The notes under the pieces: generated by a model
The model's database searches: none
What the model was told of the DNA's origin: nothing
What the model saw: only the letters and a program-made list of their open reading frames with translations
Shown: in pieces, positions 7,801 to 13,261 of the stretch
Numbering within the stretch: the stretch's first letter is position 1
Layout of the letters: every line of letters begins with the position of its first letter
Assembly: GCA_041493205.1 (NCBI GenBank)
Contig: JBGPYM010000067.1
Location: 1-13,261 of the forward strand
Length of the DNA stretch: 13,261 nt
Reading direction: 5' to 3'
From: JBGPYM01 sp041493205
GTDB lineage: Bacteria > Bacteroidota > Ignavibacteria > UBA10030 > UBA6906
Position numbers and translations under genes: made by a program

Positions 7801-9288
7801 CTCGCCGAGATCGATGATGCCTTCGACAACCAGCTTGCGAGGCTGGGCATTGACCGTGACTCGGGTCCGCTCCACCGGAATGCCCCGGAACGCCGACGTG
7901 TCGATCTGGAGCGACAGGTCCGACGAGAGCTGATGCATGCGCACGCCTTTGCCGTGAACGTGCAGGGTGCCGTTCAGAGCGCTCTTCATCCGGCTGTCGT
8001 CGAGCACCTGTGCAAGGTTGAGGTTTTCAAACAGGACAGCCCCGTCATATTTCAGAGACGACGGACCGCCGACCGTCAGCGCAAATCCGGAACTCTGGAG
8101 GCGGCCGGCGGGTGTCTCCAGGAGAAACTTGGTTTTGAAATCGACGGGTCTCCCCTCAAATTCGAGGTTGAGCGTGGCAATACCGACCGGACTCATATCC
8201 GGAAGATCGAACGGCGGCATCAGGGCGGGGACGTCTGCCGGCACGATGGTGCTCTCGGTGATTTTCACATTGAGCGTCAGATTGCCGGGATCGTGCAGAT
8301 TGTACAGGCCGCCCCGGAGAAACAGGGAGGATGAACCAAAGCCGAGGTCGAGCTGGCGCACGTTGAGATCGCCGAATTCACCGTCGGCCCGGAGATCCGT
8401 CGTGACCTTGCCCGTCAGGAAATCGGTGGCCGGCAGGAATTCCTTCAGCTCATCCATGTCGATGGGATGGGCATGCAGGGAGAGGGTGACCGGCGCATCC
8501 TTCAGTGCGCGGAGGTCAATCCTGCCCAGGAGATCGATGTCGCGCATTGCCGCGTCAAGTGCGAGATGGGAGCGTGCGGTCACGATCCGGACGCTGTCGG
8601 CCCGCACTTCTGCCGGGGTCAGTCTGAACACTCCGCTCAGCTGTTTGAGCCGGAAGTCGGGCCGGTCGGCGGTGAACGAACATGATGTGATCGTCACGCG
8701 CTTGTCGGCATTGCTGACATCCGCATGCAGGACGGCGTTGACATGGCGGAGCGTGAAGGAGTGGTATTCCACGCTTCCCTCGTCGGGCGGCGCATGTCCC
8801 GGCGCGACCATCGCCGCAGAATCCATAACGGTGATGGTGCCTTCCCGGATTTCAAGGCGGGCGAGCGCGATCACCCAGTCGAATTCTCCCGACCCCGCCG
8901 GGTGCGGTCTGACCATGCGGGAGATATTCCACTCTCCCCCCGCGGGACGCGCAAGCATAATTTCCGGGTGATCGAGGGTGAGGCTCCGGACAGAAACCGA
9001 TTTGCCGGGGATCGCAAGCAGATTATAGGAGAGTTCCAGCCGTGCGAGGCGAAAGAGGGGTTGGCCTTCGACGTCGATGCCGACGGTGTCAACGGAAAAT
9101 CCGGTGACGATGTTGCCGCGGATTTCGCCCATCCGGACTTCCGCATTCAGCGCGGTGGAAAGTTGGGCCAATGCGAACGCGCGGAGCCGGTCCCGGAAGA
9201 CCTGTGTCTGCGTGAATGCGCCTGCCAGCAGAACAAAGAGCGCCAGGCCGGCGAGTCCATAGACCGCTATGATGCGTATCTTCCGCAC
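4753..9288 (-). CDS. tamB: TamB-like translocation/assembly module protein (AsmA-like/DUF490)
   Basis: This very large protein (1511 aa from the GTG at 9288) is anchored in the inner membrane by one N-terminal segment (IIAVYGLAGLALFVLL). It should span the periplasm as a long beta-rich groove. The family works in outer-membrane biogenesis, with TamA in proteobacteria, and its AsmA-like relatives move phospholipids. After the anchor come an AsmA-like stretch (DTVGIDVEGQPLFRLARLEL), many repeating beta-strand units, and a conserved C-terminal DUF490 region. It contains ITGTRYVPKVEFS, SDAIQFIVAG and a terminal YSARLYYRFSF ending in Phe, as is usual. GTG 9288 is preferred because AAGAGGGG (9298-9305) lies about nine bases upstream; GTG 9297 or ATG 9339 would add 3 or 17 residues, the ATG overlapping rfaE2. 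It sits 28 bp after rfaE2 and its 3' end overlaps the rnr frame. No tamA-like gene is adjacent in the window. Confidence 0.85.
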   Translation of the reverse strand: MRKIRIIAVYGLAGLALFVLLAGAFTQTQVFRDRLRAFALAQLSTALNAEVRMGEIRGNIVTGFSVDTVGIDVEGQPLFRLARLELSYNLLAIPGKSVSVRSLTLDHPEIMLARPAGGEWNISRMVRPHPAGSGEFDWVIALARLEIREGTITVMDSAAMVAPGHAPPDEGSVEYHSFTLRHVNAVLHADVSNADKRVTITSCSFTADRPDFRLKQLSGVFRLTPAEVRADSVRIVTARSHLALDAAMRDIDLLGRIDLRALKDAPVTLSLHAHPIDMDELKEFLPATDFLTGKVTTDLRADGEFGDLNVRQLDLGFGSSSLFLRGGLYNLHDPGNLTLNVKITESTIVPADVPALMPPFDLPDMSPVGIATLNLEFEGRPVDFKTKFLLETPAGRLQSSGFALTVGGPSSLKYDGAVLFENLNLAQVLDDSRMKSALNGTLHVHGKGVRMHQLSSDLSLQIDTSAFRGIPVERTRVTVNAQPRKLVVEGIIDLGEMRAALHGTLDEPEGGEPAFSIEADVASLNLEHILRDSSYNSDITLKLRAEGTGVTWNSLNGNATADLSSSRFRDYEVTQGDFHLTIDQRDSLSKSLQFTSNIADLTITGAFDLPYLAALLPFELGNLRAALGEKIAAIDSGLLSGVDRVRLASRARALDQRHAPLDAQYVVRVKDLEPLSAAAGEKTFNGAGLLSGTIRGGYENVSLRSELSVDNFFYGTADAGILIENGSASLDLQSLAPARPLNKLAMRLQAHAGQFLVNRDALDSLDLSVDYRNESALFEGSALINAAYRLHAGGDARVGENSVTVGIRALDAAYQNFAWRADPGAVLRVNHVGAGVEGLVMRRDTQTVAVQAAIGQGKTIAATIDGSHLDLDDLKYLLADEELGPMGQAFAGSGGFHATADGTIGNPVFSVTVTGENISFRTLPFGRLSGAFRYENRLLMSHVRVNGMGEALEAPPVMTVEGSLPIDLAIESAGERISDQPMNMRIVSRGIQMNVLDPLLPTFNQLSGVMACDLTLAGTLRHPTYDGSIGITECGFLFVPNNITYTLNGTFNPSGDRIRVADCVVRNVPEDEQSGRKGEIHLSGDFSLRDLKPGEFNLNAAGQLLVVKETTRKSSLEVYGDLFVEIGPGPLRFTGEVDNSLLKGSLLIRNSSLVFPPTEAVVADESAQSVPVSTVDDTLHTVPGRDLSVVSRYLGTERAMTGSGAGAELKKSRSFIEGLRYDLDVETGGANTEIRMIFNPATSEELVASLDGKFTITDDGTRWTGELNVDRAYYNFFKRFDATGTIRFTGDLMNPELNIVATYKGTRNLTDSTGQKNVQEPVVVSVKITGTRYVPKVEFSMTIDGLDYYAYQRGPKSNDVQSDAIQFIVAGNFPLTATQKTDLASEVRATAGLSLLTGATSLLTGRLSDFLRTQTGFISSVELSYGGGESTELRLSGTAWNGYWRYGGKILNGPFSVANISILYSFGTIFNNPSLRNLMFELEHRVEPGTLGESSDLKRIYSARLYYRFSF

Positions 9289-9297
9289 GTTGCTCAC

Positions 9298-9305
9298 CCC
9301 CTCTT
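9298..9305 (-). promoter_or_regulatory. Ribosome binding site deciding the tamB start
   Basis: AAGAGGGG on the minus strand lies between the rfaE2 stop (9317) and the tamB reading frame. It is nine bases from the GTG at 9288 but directly abuts the GTG at 9297, so spacing favours 9288. The upstream ATG at 9339 lies inside rfaE2 and has no comparable site in view. Confidence 0.45.
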
Positions 9306-9316
9306 GCGCCGGTTGT

Positions 9317-9808
9317 TCATCGCCGGCGGCCGGCGGCATACGCGCGGAGCACCCGCCGGATGACCCCGGACGTCGACCGTCCCGGAGTCAGTCGCACGGT
9401 TCGCACCGCGCCTCCGTGCGCTTCGACAACATCACGCCCCACGATTGCCGATTTCTTCCAGTCAGCGCCTTTCACGAGGATATCGGGGCGCAGGCGGCCG
9501 ATCATGACCGCAGGCGTGTCCTGCACGAACAGACAGACATAATCGACGGACGACAGCGCCCCGAGGACCGCCGCGCGGTCCCGCGCACGGTTGATCGGAC
9601 GTCCCCGTCCTTTGATGCGACGGATGGAGGCATCGCTGTTCAGTCCTACCACAAGCACGTCCCCCATCCTGCGGGCGGCGGCAAGGTAGTCCACATGCCC
9701 CCGATGCAGGATGTCGAAGGTTCCGTTCGTAAACACAACGCGTTTCCCGGCCCGTCCGAGCCGGGCGCGGATCCTCACCAGTCTCTTGAGCGGCACGACA
9801 GCGCCCAT
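9317..9808 (-). CDS. rfaE2: D-glycero-beta-D-manno-heptose 1-phosphate adenylyltransferase
   Basis: The 163-residue enzyme is predicted to transfer AMP from ATP to heptose 1-phosphate, giving ADP-D-glycero-heptose for the LPS inner core (cytoplasm). It has the nucleotidyltransferase fold signature TNGTFDILHRGH at 27-38, with the HxGH motif H35-RG-H38. It also has the family motifs GLNSDASIRRIKGRGRPIN and RPDILVKGADW, and a C-terminal GRSTSGVIRRVL that fits the STS.ii pattern. The length matches stand-alone RfaE2, the equivalent of the C-terminal half of E. coli HldE. The frame is open upstream to 9925, but that extension is Cys/Arg-rich and lies inside rfaE1. ATG 9808 shares its A with the rfaE1 stop (TGATG), a standard translational-coupling arrangement. 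No gmhA, gmhB or hldD is in the window. Confidence 0.93.
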   Translation of the reverse strand: MGAVVPLKRLVRIRARLGRAGKRVVFTNGTFDILHRGHVDYLAAARRMGDVLVVGLNSDASIRRIKGRGRPINRARDRAAVLGALSSVDYVCLFVQDTPAVMIGRLRPDILVKGADWKKSAIVGRDVVEAHGGAVRTVRLTPGRSTSGVIRRVLRAYAAGRRR

Positions 9809-10809
9809 CAGCGCCCGTCCCTTCCGGCCGCCTTCAGGGCGGCACTGACAAGCTGCTCCGGCATGATCGGGACAATCCCCACCGCCCCGACGACAACACC
9901 GCCGGCGAAGTTTGCAAGCCGGCACGACTCGCGGACGTCAGCCCCCGCCACCAGGGACATGGTGAGCGTGGCAATCACGGTATCCCCGGCTCCCGAGACG
10001 TCCTGCACGACGTCCGCCGTCGTCGGGATGTGGAGCACACCCCCATCCGCCTCGAACAGGGACATTCCTTCCTCGCCCCGGGTGAGGAGGACATTCCGGG
10101 CGCCCAGGGCCTGCAGGAGCTTTGCCCCTGCCCGTTCCACATCTTCGGTCGTCTTCAGCCTCCCCCCGACCACCTCCTCGACTTCACGGCGGTTGGGTTT
10201 GAAGACTGTCACGTTTTTGTATTCAAAAAAATTATTGAACTTGGGATCGACCGTCACGGGTTTGTTGTGTTTCCGTGCTGCTGCCACGACGGCATGAATC
10301 AGCTCGCGGGTGACCGTTCCCTTATTGTAGTCCTCAATAATGATGCCGTCGATGGACCCGATGTTGCCGACAACGGCGGCGATGAGCCGTTCGCGGAGAT
10401 TTTCCGGACATTCCTGTTTTGACTCGTTGTCGAACCGGACCACGTGCTGGCCTGCCGCGATAACACGTGTCTTGATCGTTGTGGGGCGGGCCGGATCGAC
10501 GATGATGCCTGCCGCGTCAAATCCCTGATCCCAGAGCATCTGCGCGAACAATTCCCCGGGATGGTCGTTGCCCGTCAGCCCGACGAGAAAGGGCGTCCCC
10601 CCCAGTGCCTGGATATTGTTTGCAACGTTCGCAGCGCCGCCGAACCGGACTGATTCGGACTCCACTTCGACGACCGGGACGGGCGCCTCCGGAGAGACGC
10701 GGTGGACCGACCCCCAGTAATAACGATCGATCATGAGGTCGCCCACGATGGCGATCGTCTTCCCCTTGAAATTCTCCAGCAGTCCGCGAAGGCGTTGTTC
10801 AGTGAACAT
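9808..10809 (-). CDS. rfaE1: D-glycero-beta-D-manno-heptose-7-phosphate kinase (PfkB family)
   Basis: The 333-residue kinase is predicted to phosphorylate D-glycero-D-manno-heptose 7-phosphate at C1, giving the 1,7-bisphosphate, an early step of ADP-heptose synthesis for LPS. PfkB/ribokinase features are visible: GDLMIDRYYWG near the N-terminus, FGGAANVANNIQALGG (57-72), the KPNRREVEEV motif (from 204), and DVSGAGDTV (270-278) with the anion hole GAG and catalytic base D276. The length is that of a stand-alone kinase domain; the adenylyltransferase half is the next, overlapping gene. The ATG at 10809 starts the conserved N-terminus, with a weak AGGGGAAG about ten bases upstream. A predicted promoter lies just ahead, so this probably heads the rfaE1-rfaE2-tamB-rnr transcription unit. 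Confidence 0.95.
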   Translation of the reverse strand: MFTEQRLRGLLENFKGKTIAIVGDLMIDRYYWGSVHRVSPEAPVPVVEVESESVRFGGAANVANNIQALGGTPFLVGLTGNDHPGELFAQMLWDQGFDAAGIIVDPARPTTIKTRVIAAGQHVVRFDNESKQECPENLRERLIAAVVGNIGSIDGIIIEDYNKGTVTRELIHAVVAAARKHNKPVTVDPKFNNFFEYKNVTVFKPNRREVEEVVGGRLKTTEDVERAGAKLLQALGARNVLLTRGEEGMSLFEADGGVLHIPTTADVVQDVSGAGDTVIATLTMSLVAGADVRESCRLANFAGGVVVGAVGIVPIMPEQLVSAALKAAGRDGR

Positions 10810-10836
10810 CGTCAGGATTCTTCCCCTAAAAAGGAA

Positions 10837-10865
10837 AATATATCTATCAACCGCTTGAAATGCAA
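10837..10865 (-). promoter_or_regulatory. Predicted sigma70-type promoter of rfaE1-rfaE2-tamB-rnr
   Basis: On the minus strand TTGCAT (10860-10865), a 17-bp spacer and TATATT (10837-10842, five of six bases of the -10 consensus) sit in the AT-rich 83-bp gap between aroK and rfaE1. The start would be near 10830, about 20 bases before the ATG. The -35 hexamer and spacer length are identical to the promoter at 2486-2514. TATATTTT also resembles the Bacteroidetes -7 element except for its last base. No hairpin terminator for aroK is visible in the gap. Confidence 0.5.
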
Positions 10866-10892
10866 GGAGTTGCGGCGGGGCAACAGGCGCAG

Positions 10893-11459
10893 TCAGCGAG
10901 GAAGGAAACGTGCAAGTTCACGGGCGATCTGGTCCACGGTGCGTCCGAGGTTCCCCCCGGCAGTGCTGACGATGATATCTGCCGTCAGGTATGCTGGCTC
11001 CCGGGCTGCCAGGAGCGTGCGCACCCGGTCGCGGAGCGCCCGGTCATCCAGCGGTACACCGTCCGTCGCAAGCAGGAGGGGACGGTCGGTCTTCTTCCCG
11101 AGCCGCAGCATGATGTCATCCAGGGGAGTCTGGAGATAGACAAGCACGCCGGTGGCTTTCGCATGGGCCATGGTCCCCGGGTCAGTGAGGGCTCCTCCCC
11201 CGAGTGCAATGACGATGCGTTCCGCCCCGCTTTCTTTCAGGAAGTTCTCCAGTTCCAGTTTCCGGAATTCCACTTCCCCCCGGTCACGGAAGAGGGAGGC
11301 GATGGTCGCGCCCGTCCGCATTTCGATGATTGCGTCGAGATCGCAATACGTGTACCCGAGAGTATTTGCCAGGATGGGACCGACGGTACTCTTGCCGCTC
11401 CCCATGAATCCGGTGAGGTACACGCGATGGGGTCGGGGGGGCGCAGCGGGGTGGGACAC
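10893..11459 (-). CDS. aroK: Shikimate kinase
   Basis: The enzyme phosphorylates shikimate with ATP in the chorismate pathway (cytoplasm). The 188 residues carry the P-loop GFMGSGKST (17-25), the shikimate-binding DLD (D42), R66 in VEFRKLE, GGG at 87-89, the LID motif DRPLL (R126) and REPAY (R152), so all key residues are present. The predicted start is GTG at 11459, three bases after the stop of the barrel-protein gene and without a visible ribosome site, so translation is probably coupled. A second in-frame GTG at 11423 would begin the protein directly at the first strand (YLTGFMG) and is a fair alternative. Other aro genes are absent here, and the neighbours are envelope genes. Confidence 0.95.
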   Translation of the reverse strand: MSHPAAPPRPHRVYLTGFMGSGKSTVGPILANTLGYTYCDLDAIIEMRTGATIASLFRDRGEVEFRKLELENFLKESGAERIVIALGGGALTDPGTMAHAKATGVLVYLQTPLDDIMLRLGKKTDRPLLLATDGVPLDDRALRDRVRTLLAAREPAYLTADIIVSTAGGNLGRTVDQIARELARFLPR

Positions 11460-11462
11460 CGG

Positions 11463-12215
11463 TCAGAGACTGAACGAGAGGGCAAGCTGAAACACGATGC
11501 CGTCGGTTTGCGTGCGGGACTTGAACGGCTTCGTGCTCACGTTGACCACCGTGCCGTTATACCGGACGGGGGAAGCGGGGAATGCATTCTCCGATTCGAA
11601 CTGCAGATCGCGGAATTTCATTTCGAAGACGGCTTCCAGCGGCCCCCAGAACCGGAAGCTGACGCCGCCGAGCACATGGATCCCGAACCCGGGTTTTGTG
11701 CTCACCACGGGAGCTTCGGTGTCCCCCAGGCGGTAAGTCCGGTATCCGAAATACATTCCGCTTCCGCCCCCCATGTAGACGCCGAATTTCTCTCCGGAAA
11801 ACGGGATGATGAAGTAGCCGGTGACTTCCACGGGAATCACCGTGTAGCCGTCCTCCGTGGGGATGGATCTGCGGGGGAATGCGGAAATGCTGCTGGAGAC
11901 GCGTGCGCGGATGTAGTCGGCGGAGATGCCGACGGCGACGCTCGTTTCCGGAATGCGGTATTTCACCTCGGCGCCGACGCCGAAGAAATCAGTGAGTGCG
12001 AGGGATTGGGTCTGCGCGACGATGTCGGCGGCGTCCGGGTTCAGGAAGAGCTGGGAACTCGTCGTCATGTTCCCTTTCAGCAGGATGCTCAGCCCCTTGT
12101 CCCCTGCCTGCGATGCAGCGGCCGCAAGCGTCAGGAGGGCACACGGAAGAACGAGCCATCCCCACCTGAGGCCGGCCCGGCGCTTATCGGAAGAAGATAT
12201 CCCTGTGGTCTTCAA
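11463..12215 (-). CDS. Outer-membrane beta-barrel protein, function unknown
   Basis: From the TTG at 12215 this is a 250-residue exported protein. It has a basic stretch (KRRAGLR), a hydrophobic core (WLVLPCALLTLAAAA) and probable cleavage after SQA (residue 37). The mature part is a series of short alternating strands rich in Gly and aromatics (VEVTGYFIIPF, FGVYMGGGSGMYFGYRTYR, VLGGVSFRFWG, AVFEMKFRDLQF). It ends in QLALSFSL, which fits a barrel closing strand with a C-terminal hydrophobic residue. An eight- to ten-strand barrel is likely. The start is chosen because AAGGAG (12226-12231) lies ten bases upstream; the longer frame to 12332 is inside the chaperone gene and is Arg/Ser-rich. It overlaps the chaperone gene by 32 bp. 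I do not recognise a specific family; porin-like, structural or adhesin roles are all open. Confidence 0.8.
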   Translation of the reverse strand: MKTTGISSSDKRRAGLRWGWLVLPCALLTLAAAASQAGDKGLSILLKGNMTTSSQLFLNPDAADIVAQTQSLALTDFFGVGAEVKYRIPETSVAVGISADYIRARVSSSISAFPRRSIPTEDGYTVIPVEVTGYFIIPFSGEKFGVYMGGGSGMYFGYRTYRLGDTEAPVVSTKPGFGIHVLGGVSFRFWGPLEAVFEMKFRDLQFESENAFPASPVRYNGTVVNVSTKPFKSRTQTDGIVFQLALSFSL

Positions 12216-13261
12216 TGTCCGCCTGCTCCTTGAGCTTCCCGAGCCAGTCGGCCAGGAAGCGGCTCCGTTTCTCCTGCAGCATCCGCGAACGGAGAATTTC
12301 CTTCTGGGATGTAAACGCACCCGAATCGACATCGGACCTGCTCATCAGCTGAATCAGATACGCTCCGCGCGCGCCGATGAACGCCGGAGAGATCTGTCCC
12401 GGCGCCAGCGGTGCCACGGCGCCGAAAAAGCTCATATCGCGGCCGATGCCCGGAATGGACCCTGCGAGATTGAACGATCCGGTCGGCTCCACCGCCGCCG
12501 CGGGATTGATTCTGGTGACCGCGCCCAGGCTGTCGCCGGGAGCGAGCGCCGCCCGCGCATCAGCGGCGATCTGCCGCGCGCGTTCCAGCTTCTTCTTCCG
12601 CAGAACGAACGGCCTGACGGTTTCCTTGACTTCGTCGAAGGCGCGGACCCCGCCGTCCTTCGCCTCGGCGATGCTGAACACCGCATAGCCGTTGGCGATG
12701 GTGTACGGATCGCTGACGTTCCCCACCTTCGCGCTGAACGCCCAGTGCGAAACGGATTCGTTGATGCCGATCCCCGGGATGACCCCGCTCTTCTCCTGAA
12801 TCTGGGCCTCCTTGACGTCAAATGCAAGCTGCTGCGCCTCGTGCGTGAACTCGGTTTCCCGCGCGTTGTAGGTAAAATCTTTGGCGCGGTCGAAGACGTC
12901 GTTTTTTGTCTGCGAGCTTGCCCCGATCGTAATCAGTATGTGGGCCAGTTTCACCTCACGGGAATCCCGGGCGAGCACCTTGATGATGTGAAGACCGAAC
13001 GGTGTCCGGACGGGCCCGACGATCTGGCCGGGCTTTGCAGAAAAGCATGCGTTCTCGAAGGCGGGGACCATGCGTCCGTGCGTGAACCAGCCGAGATCGC
13101 CGCCGTTCTGGGCGTTGGTGGCGTCACCCGAATGCTCCCGCGCCAGTTCCGCAAAGTCTTTTCCACCGCGTGCCAGCGCTGCAACATTCCCAGCGAGCGC
13201 CTTTGCCTCCGTGCTGTCTGCGGACCCGGAGAGCGGAATGAGAATGTGGCTCGCGTGGACG
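12184..13261 (-). CDS. SurA/PpiD-like periplasmic peptidyl-prolyl isomerase and chaperone (partial, 5' end outside window)
   Basis: The frame is open from the right edge (first full codon 13260-13258) to the TAA at 12184, giving 358 visible residues; the ATG at 13071 is internal. Visible residues 1-97 are a parvulin (PPIC) rotamase domain beginning VHASHILI. It contains GGDLGWFTHGRMVPAFE and ends GPVRTPFGLHIIKV, all hallmark motifs. From about 104 (VKLAHILI) a second parvulin-like domain follows, weaker and lacking the GGDLGW motif, as in other two-domain SurA-type proteins. A helical, charged region and a C-terminal LGKLKEQADIEDHR follow. The protein likely assists outer-membrane protein folding in the periplasm. 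Signal peptide and N-terminal chaperone domain would be beyond the window. SurA, PpiD and PrsA-type names all remain possible. Its end overlaps the start of a barrel-protein gene. Confidence 0.88.
   Translation of the reverse strand, partial: VHASHILIPLSGSADSTEAKALAGNVAALARGGKDFAELAREHSGDATNAQNGGDLGWFTHGRMVPAFENACFSAKPGQIVGPVRTPFGLHIIKVLARDSREVKLAHILITIGASSQTKNDVFDRAKDFTYNARETEFTHEAQQLAFDVKEAQIQEKSGVIPGIGINESVSHWAFSAKVGNVSDPYTIANGYAVFSIAEAKDGGVRAFDEVKETVRPFVLRKKKLERARQIAADARAALAPGDSLGAVTRINPAAAVEPTGSFNLAGSIPGIGRDMSFFGAVAPLAPGQISPAFIGARGAYLIQLMSRSDVDSGAFTSQKEILRSRMLQEKRSRFLADWLGKLKEQADIEDHRDIFFR
12226..12231 (-). promoter_or_regulatory. Ribosome binding site inside the chaperone gene, deciding the barrel-protein start
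   Basis: A strong AAGGAG on the minus strand is ten bases before a TTG at 12215, within the last codons of the upstream peptidyl-prolyl isomerase. There is no ATG or GTG in the barrel-protein frame between here and the signal peptide, so this site supports a TTG start and translational coupling with the chaperone. Confidence 0.55.

Noticed and set aside
7537..8334. 265-codon plus-strand open frame (and similar ones at 6046-6690, 6796-7530, 8725-9363)
   Set aside because: All are antisense to tamB, overlap each other and show no domain; long antisense frames are expected over a 4.5-kb GC-rich gene.
9809..9925. Upstream extension of rfaE2 to a start at 9925
   Set aside because: The added 39 residues are Cys/Arg-rich, lie inside rfaE1 and precede the normal N-terminus; the TGATG overlap at 9808 is the better start.
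9269..10297. 342-codon plus-strand open frame over rfaE1/rfaE2
   Set aside because: Ser/Thr/Pro/Arg-rich with no domain, and entirely opposite two well-conserved genes.
10860..12233. 457-codon open frame on the plus strand
   Set aside because: It lies antisense to the clear aroK and barrel-protein genes, its translation is rich in low-complexity Arg/Gly/Glu/His with no recognisable motif, and it spans a promoter and two real genes. It is a shadow of GC-biased codon use.
12216..12332. Longer barrel-protein frame starting at 12332
   Set aside because: The extra 39 residues are Arg/Ser-rich, overlap the chaperone gene by about 150 bp and would bury the signal peptide; the AAGGAG-TTG start at 12215 fits better.
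12951..13187. 78-codon minus-strand open frame near the right edge
   Set aside because: It is out of frame with the parvulin domain, which runs unbroken from 13260 through this region.

Overview
This is a GC-rich window in which every gene I can support is on the minus strand, so the genes read from right to left. The content points to a diderm (Gram-negative) bacterium. It holds a periplasmic SurA/parvulin-type chaperone, a signal-peptide-bearing beta-barrel protein, both halves of the ADP-heptose (LPS inner core) kinase/adenylyltransferase as separate genes, and a TamB-type envelope protein. It also holds a large secreted metallopeptidase/TolB-propeller protein. The last architecture, the split heptose genes and the overall style suggest the FCB group (Ignavibacteria/Chlorobi-like or relatives). 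That placement is inference from gene content, not a marker-based assignment.

Layout in transcription order, high to low coordinates. (1) 13261-12184: 3' part of a peptidyl-prolyl isomerase/chaperone whose start lies outside the window. It overlaps (2) a small outer-membrane beta-barrel protein (12215-11463), followed after 3 bp by (3) shikimate kinase aroK (11459-10893). A short non-coding gap of 83 bp carries a good sigma70-like promoter. Then come (4) rfaE1 heptose-7-phosphate kinase (10809-9808), (5) rfaE2 heptose-1-phosphate adenylyltransferase (9808-9317, TGATG overlap), (6) a tamB-like gene (about 9288-4753) and (7) rnr, RNase R (stop at 2565), whose reading frame begins inside the end of tamB. 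A second non-coding gap of 120 bp carries another promoter with the same -35 hexamer. It drives (8) a 799-residue secreted protein (2444-45) made of a zinc-metallopeptidase domain, a six-bladed PD40 propeller and the beginning of an outer-membrane barrel region.

Most genes serve the outer membrane: chaperone and barrel client, LPS heptose supply, lipid or protein transport by TamB, and a surface or periplasmic peptidase-propeller. aroK and rnr are housekeeping passengers in the same transcription units. No RNA genes, mobile elements, CRISPR arrays or clear intrinsic terminators were seen. There is no gene-free stretch over 300 bases; the three non-coding gaps are 1-44, 2445-2564 and 10810-10892.

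The most striking observation is at the left end. The last ~45 codons of the peptidase-propeller gene do not look like the barrel that should follow. They look like the C-terminal end of an alpha/beta-hydrolase, have a much higher third-position GC than the codons just before, and are followed at once by a palindromic, REP-like sequence. Either a real recombination made a truncated chimeric gene, or the assembly is chimeric near its edge. I did not find a convincing new multi-gene system here.
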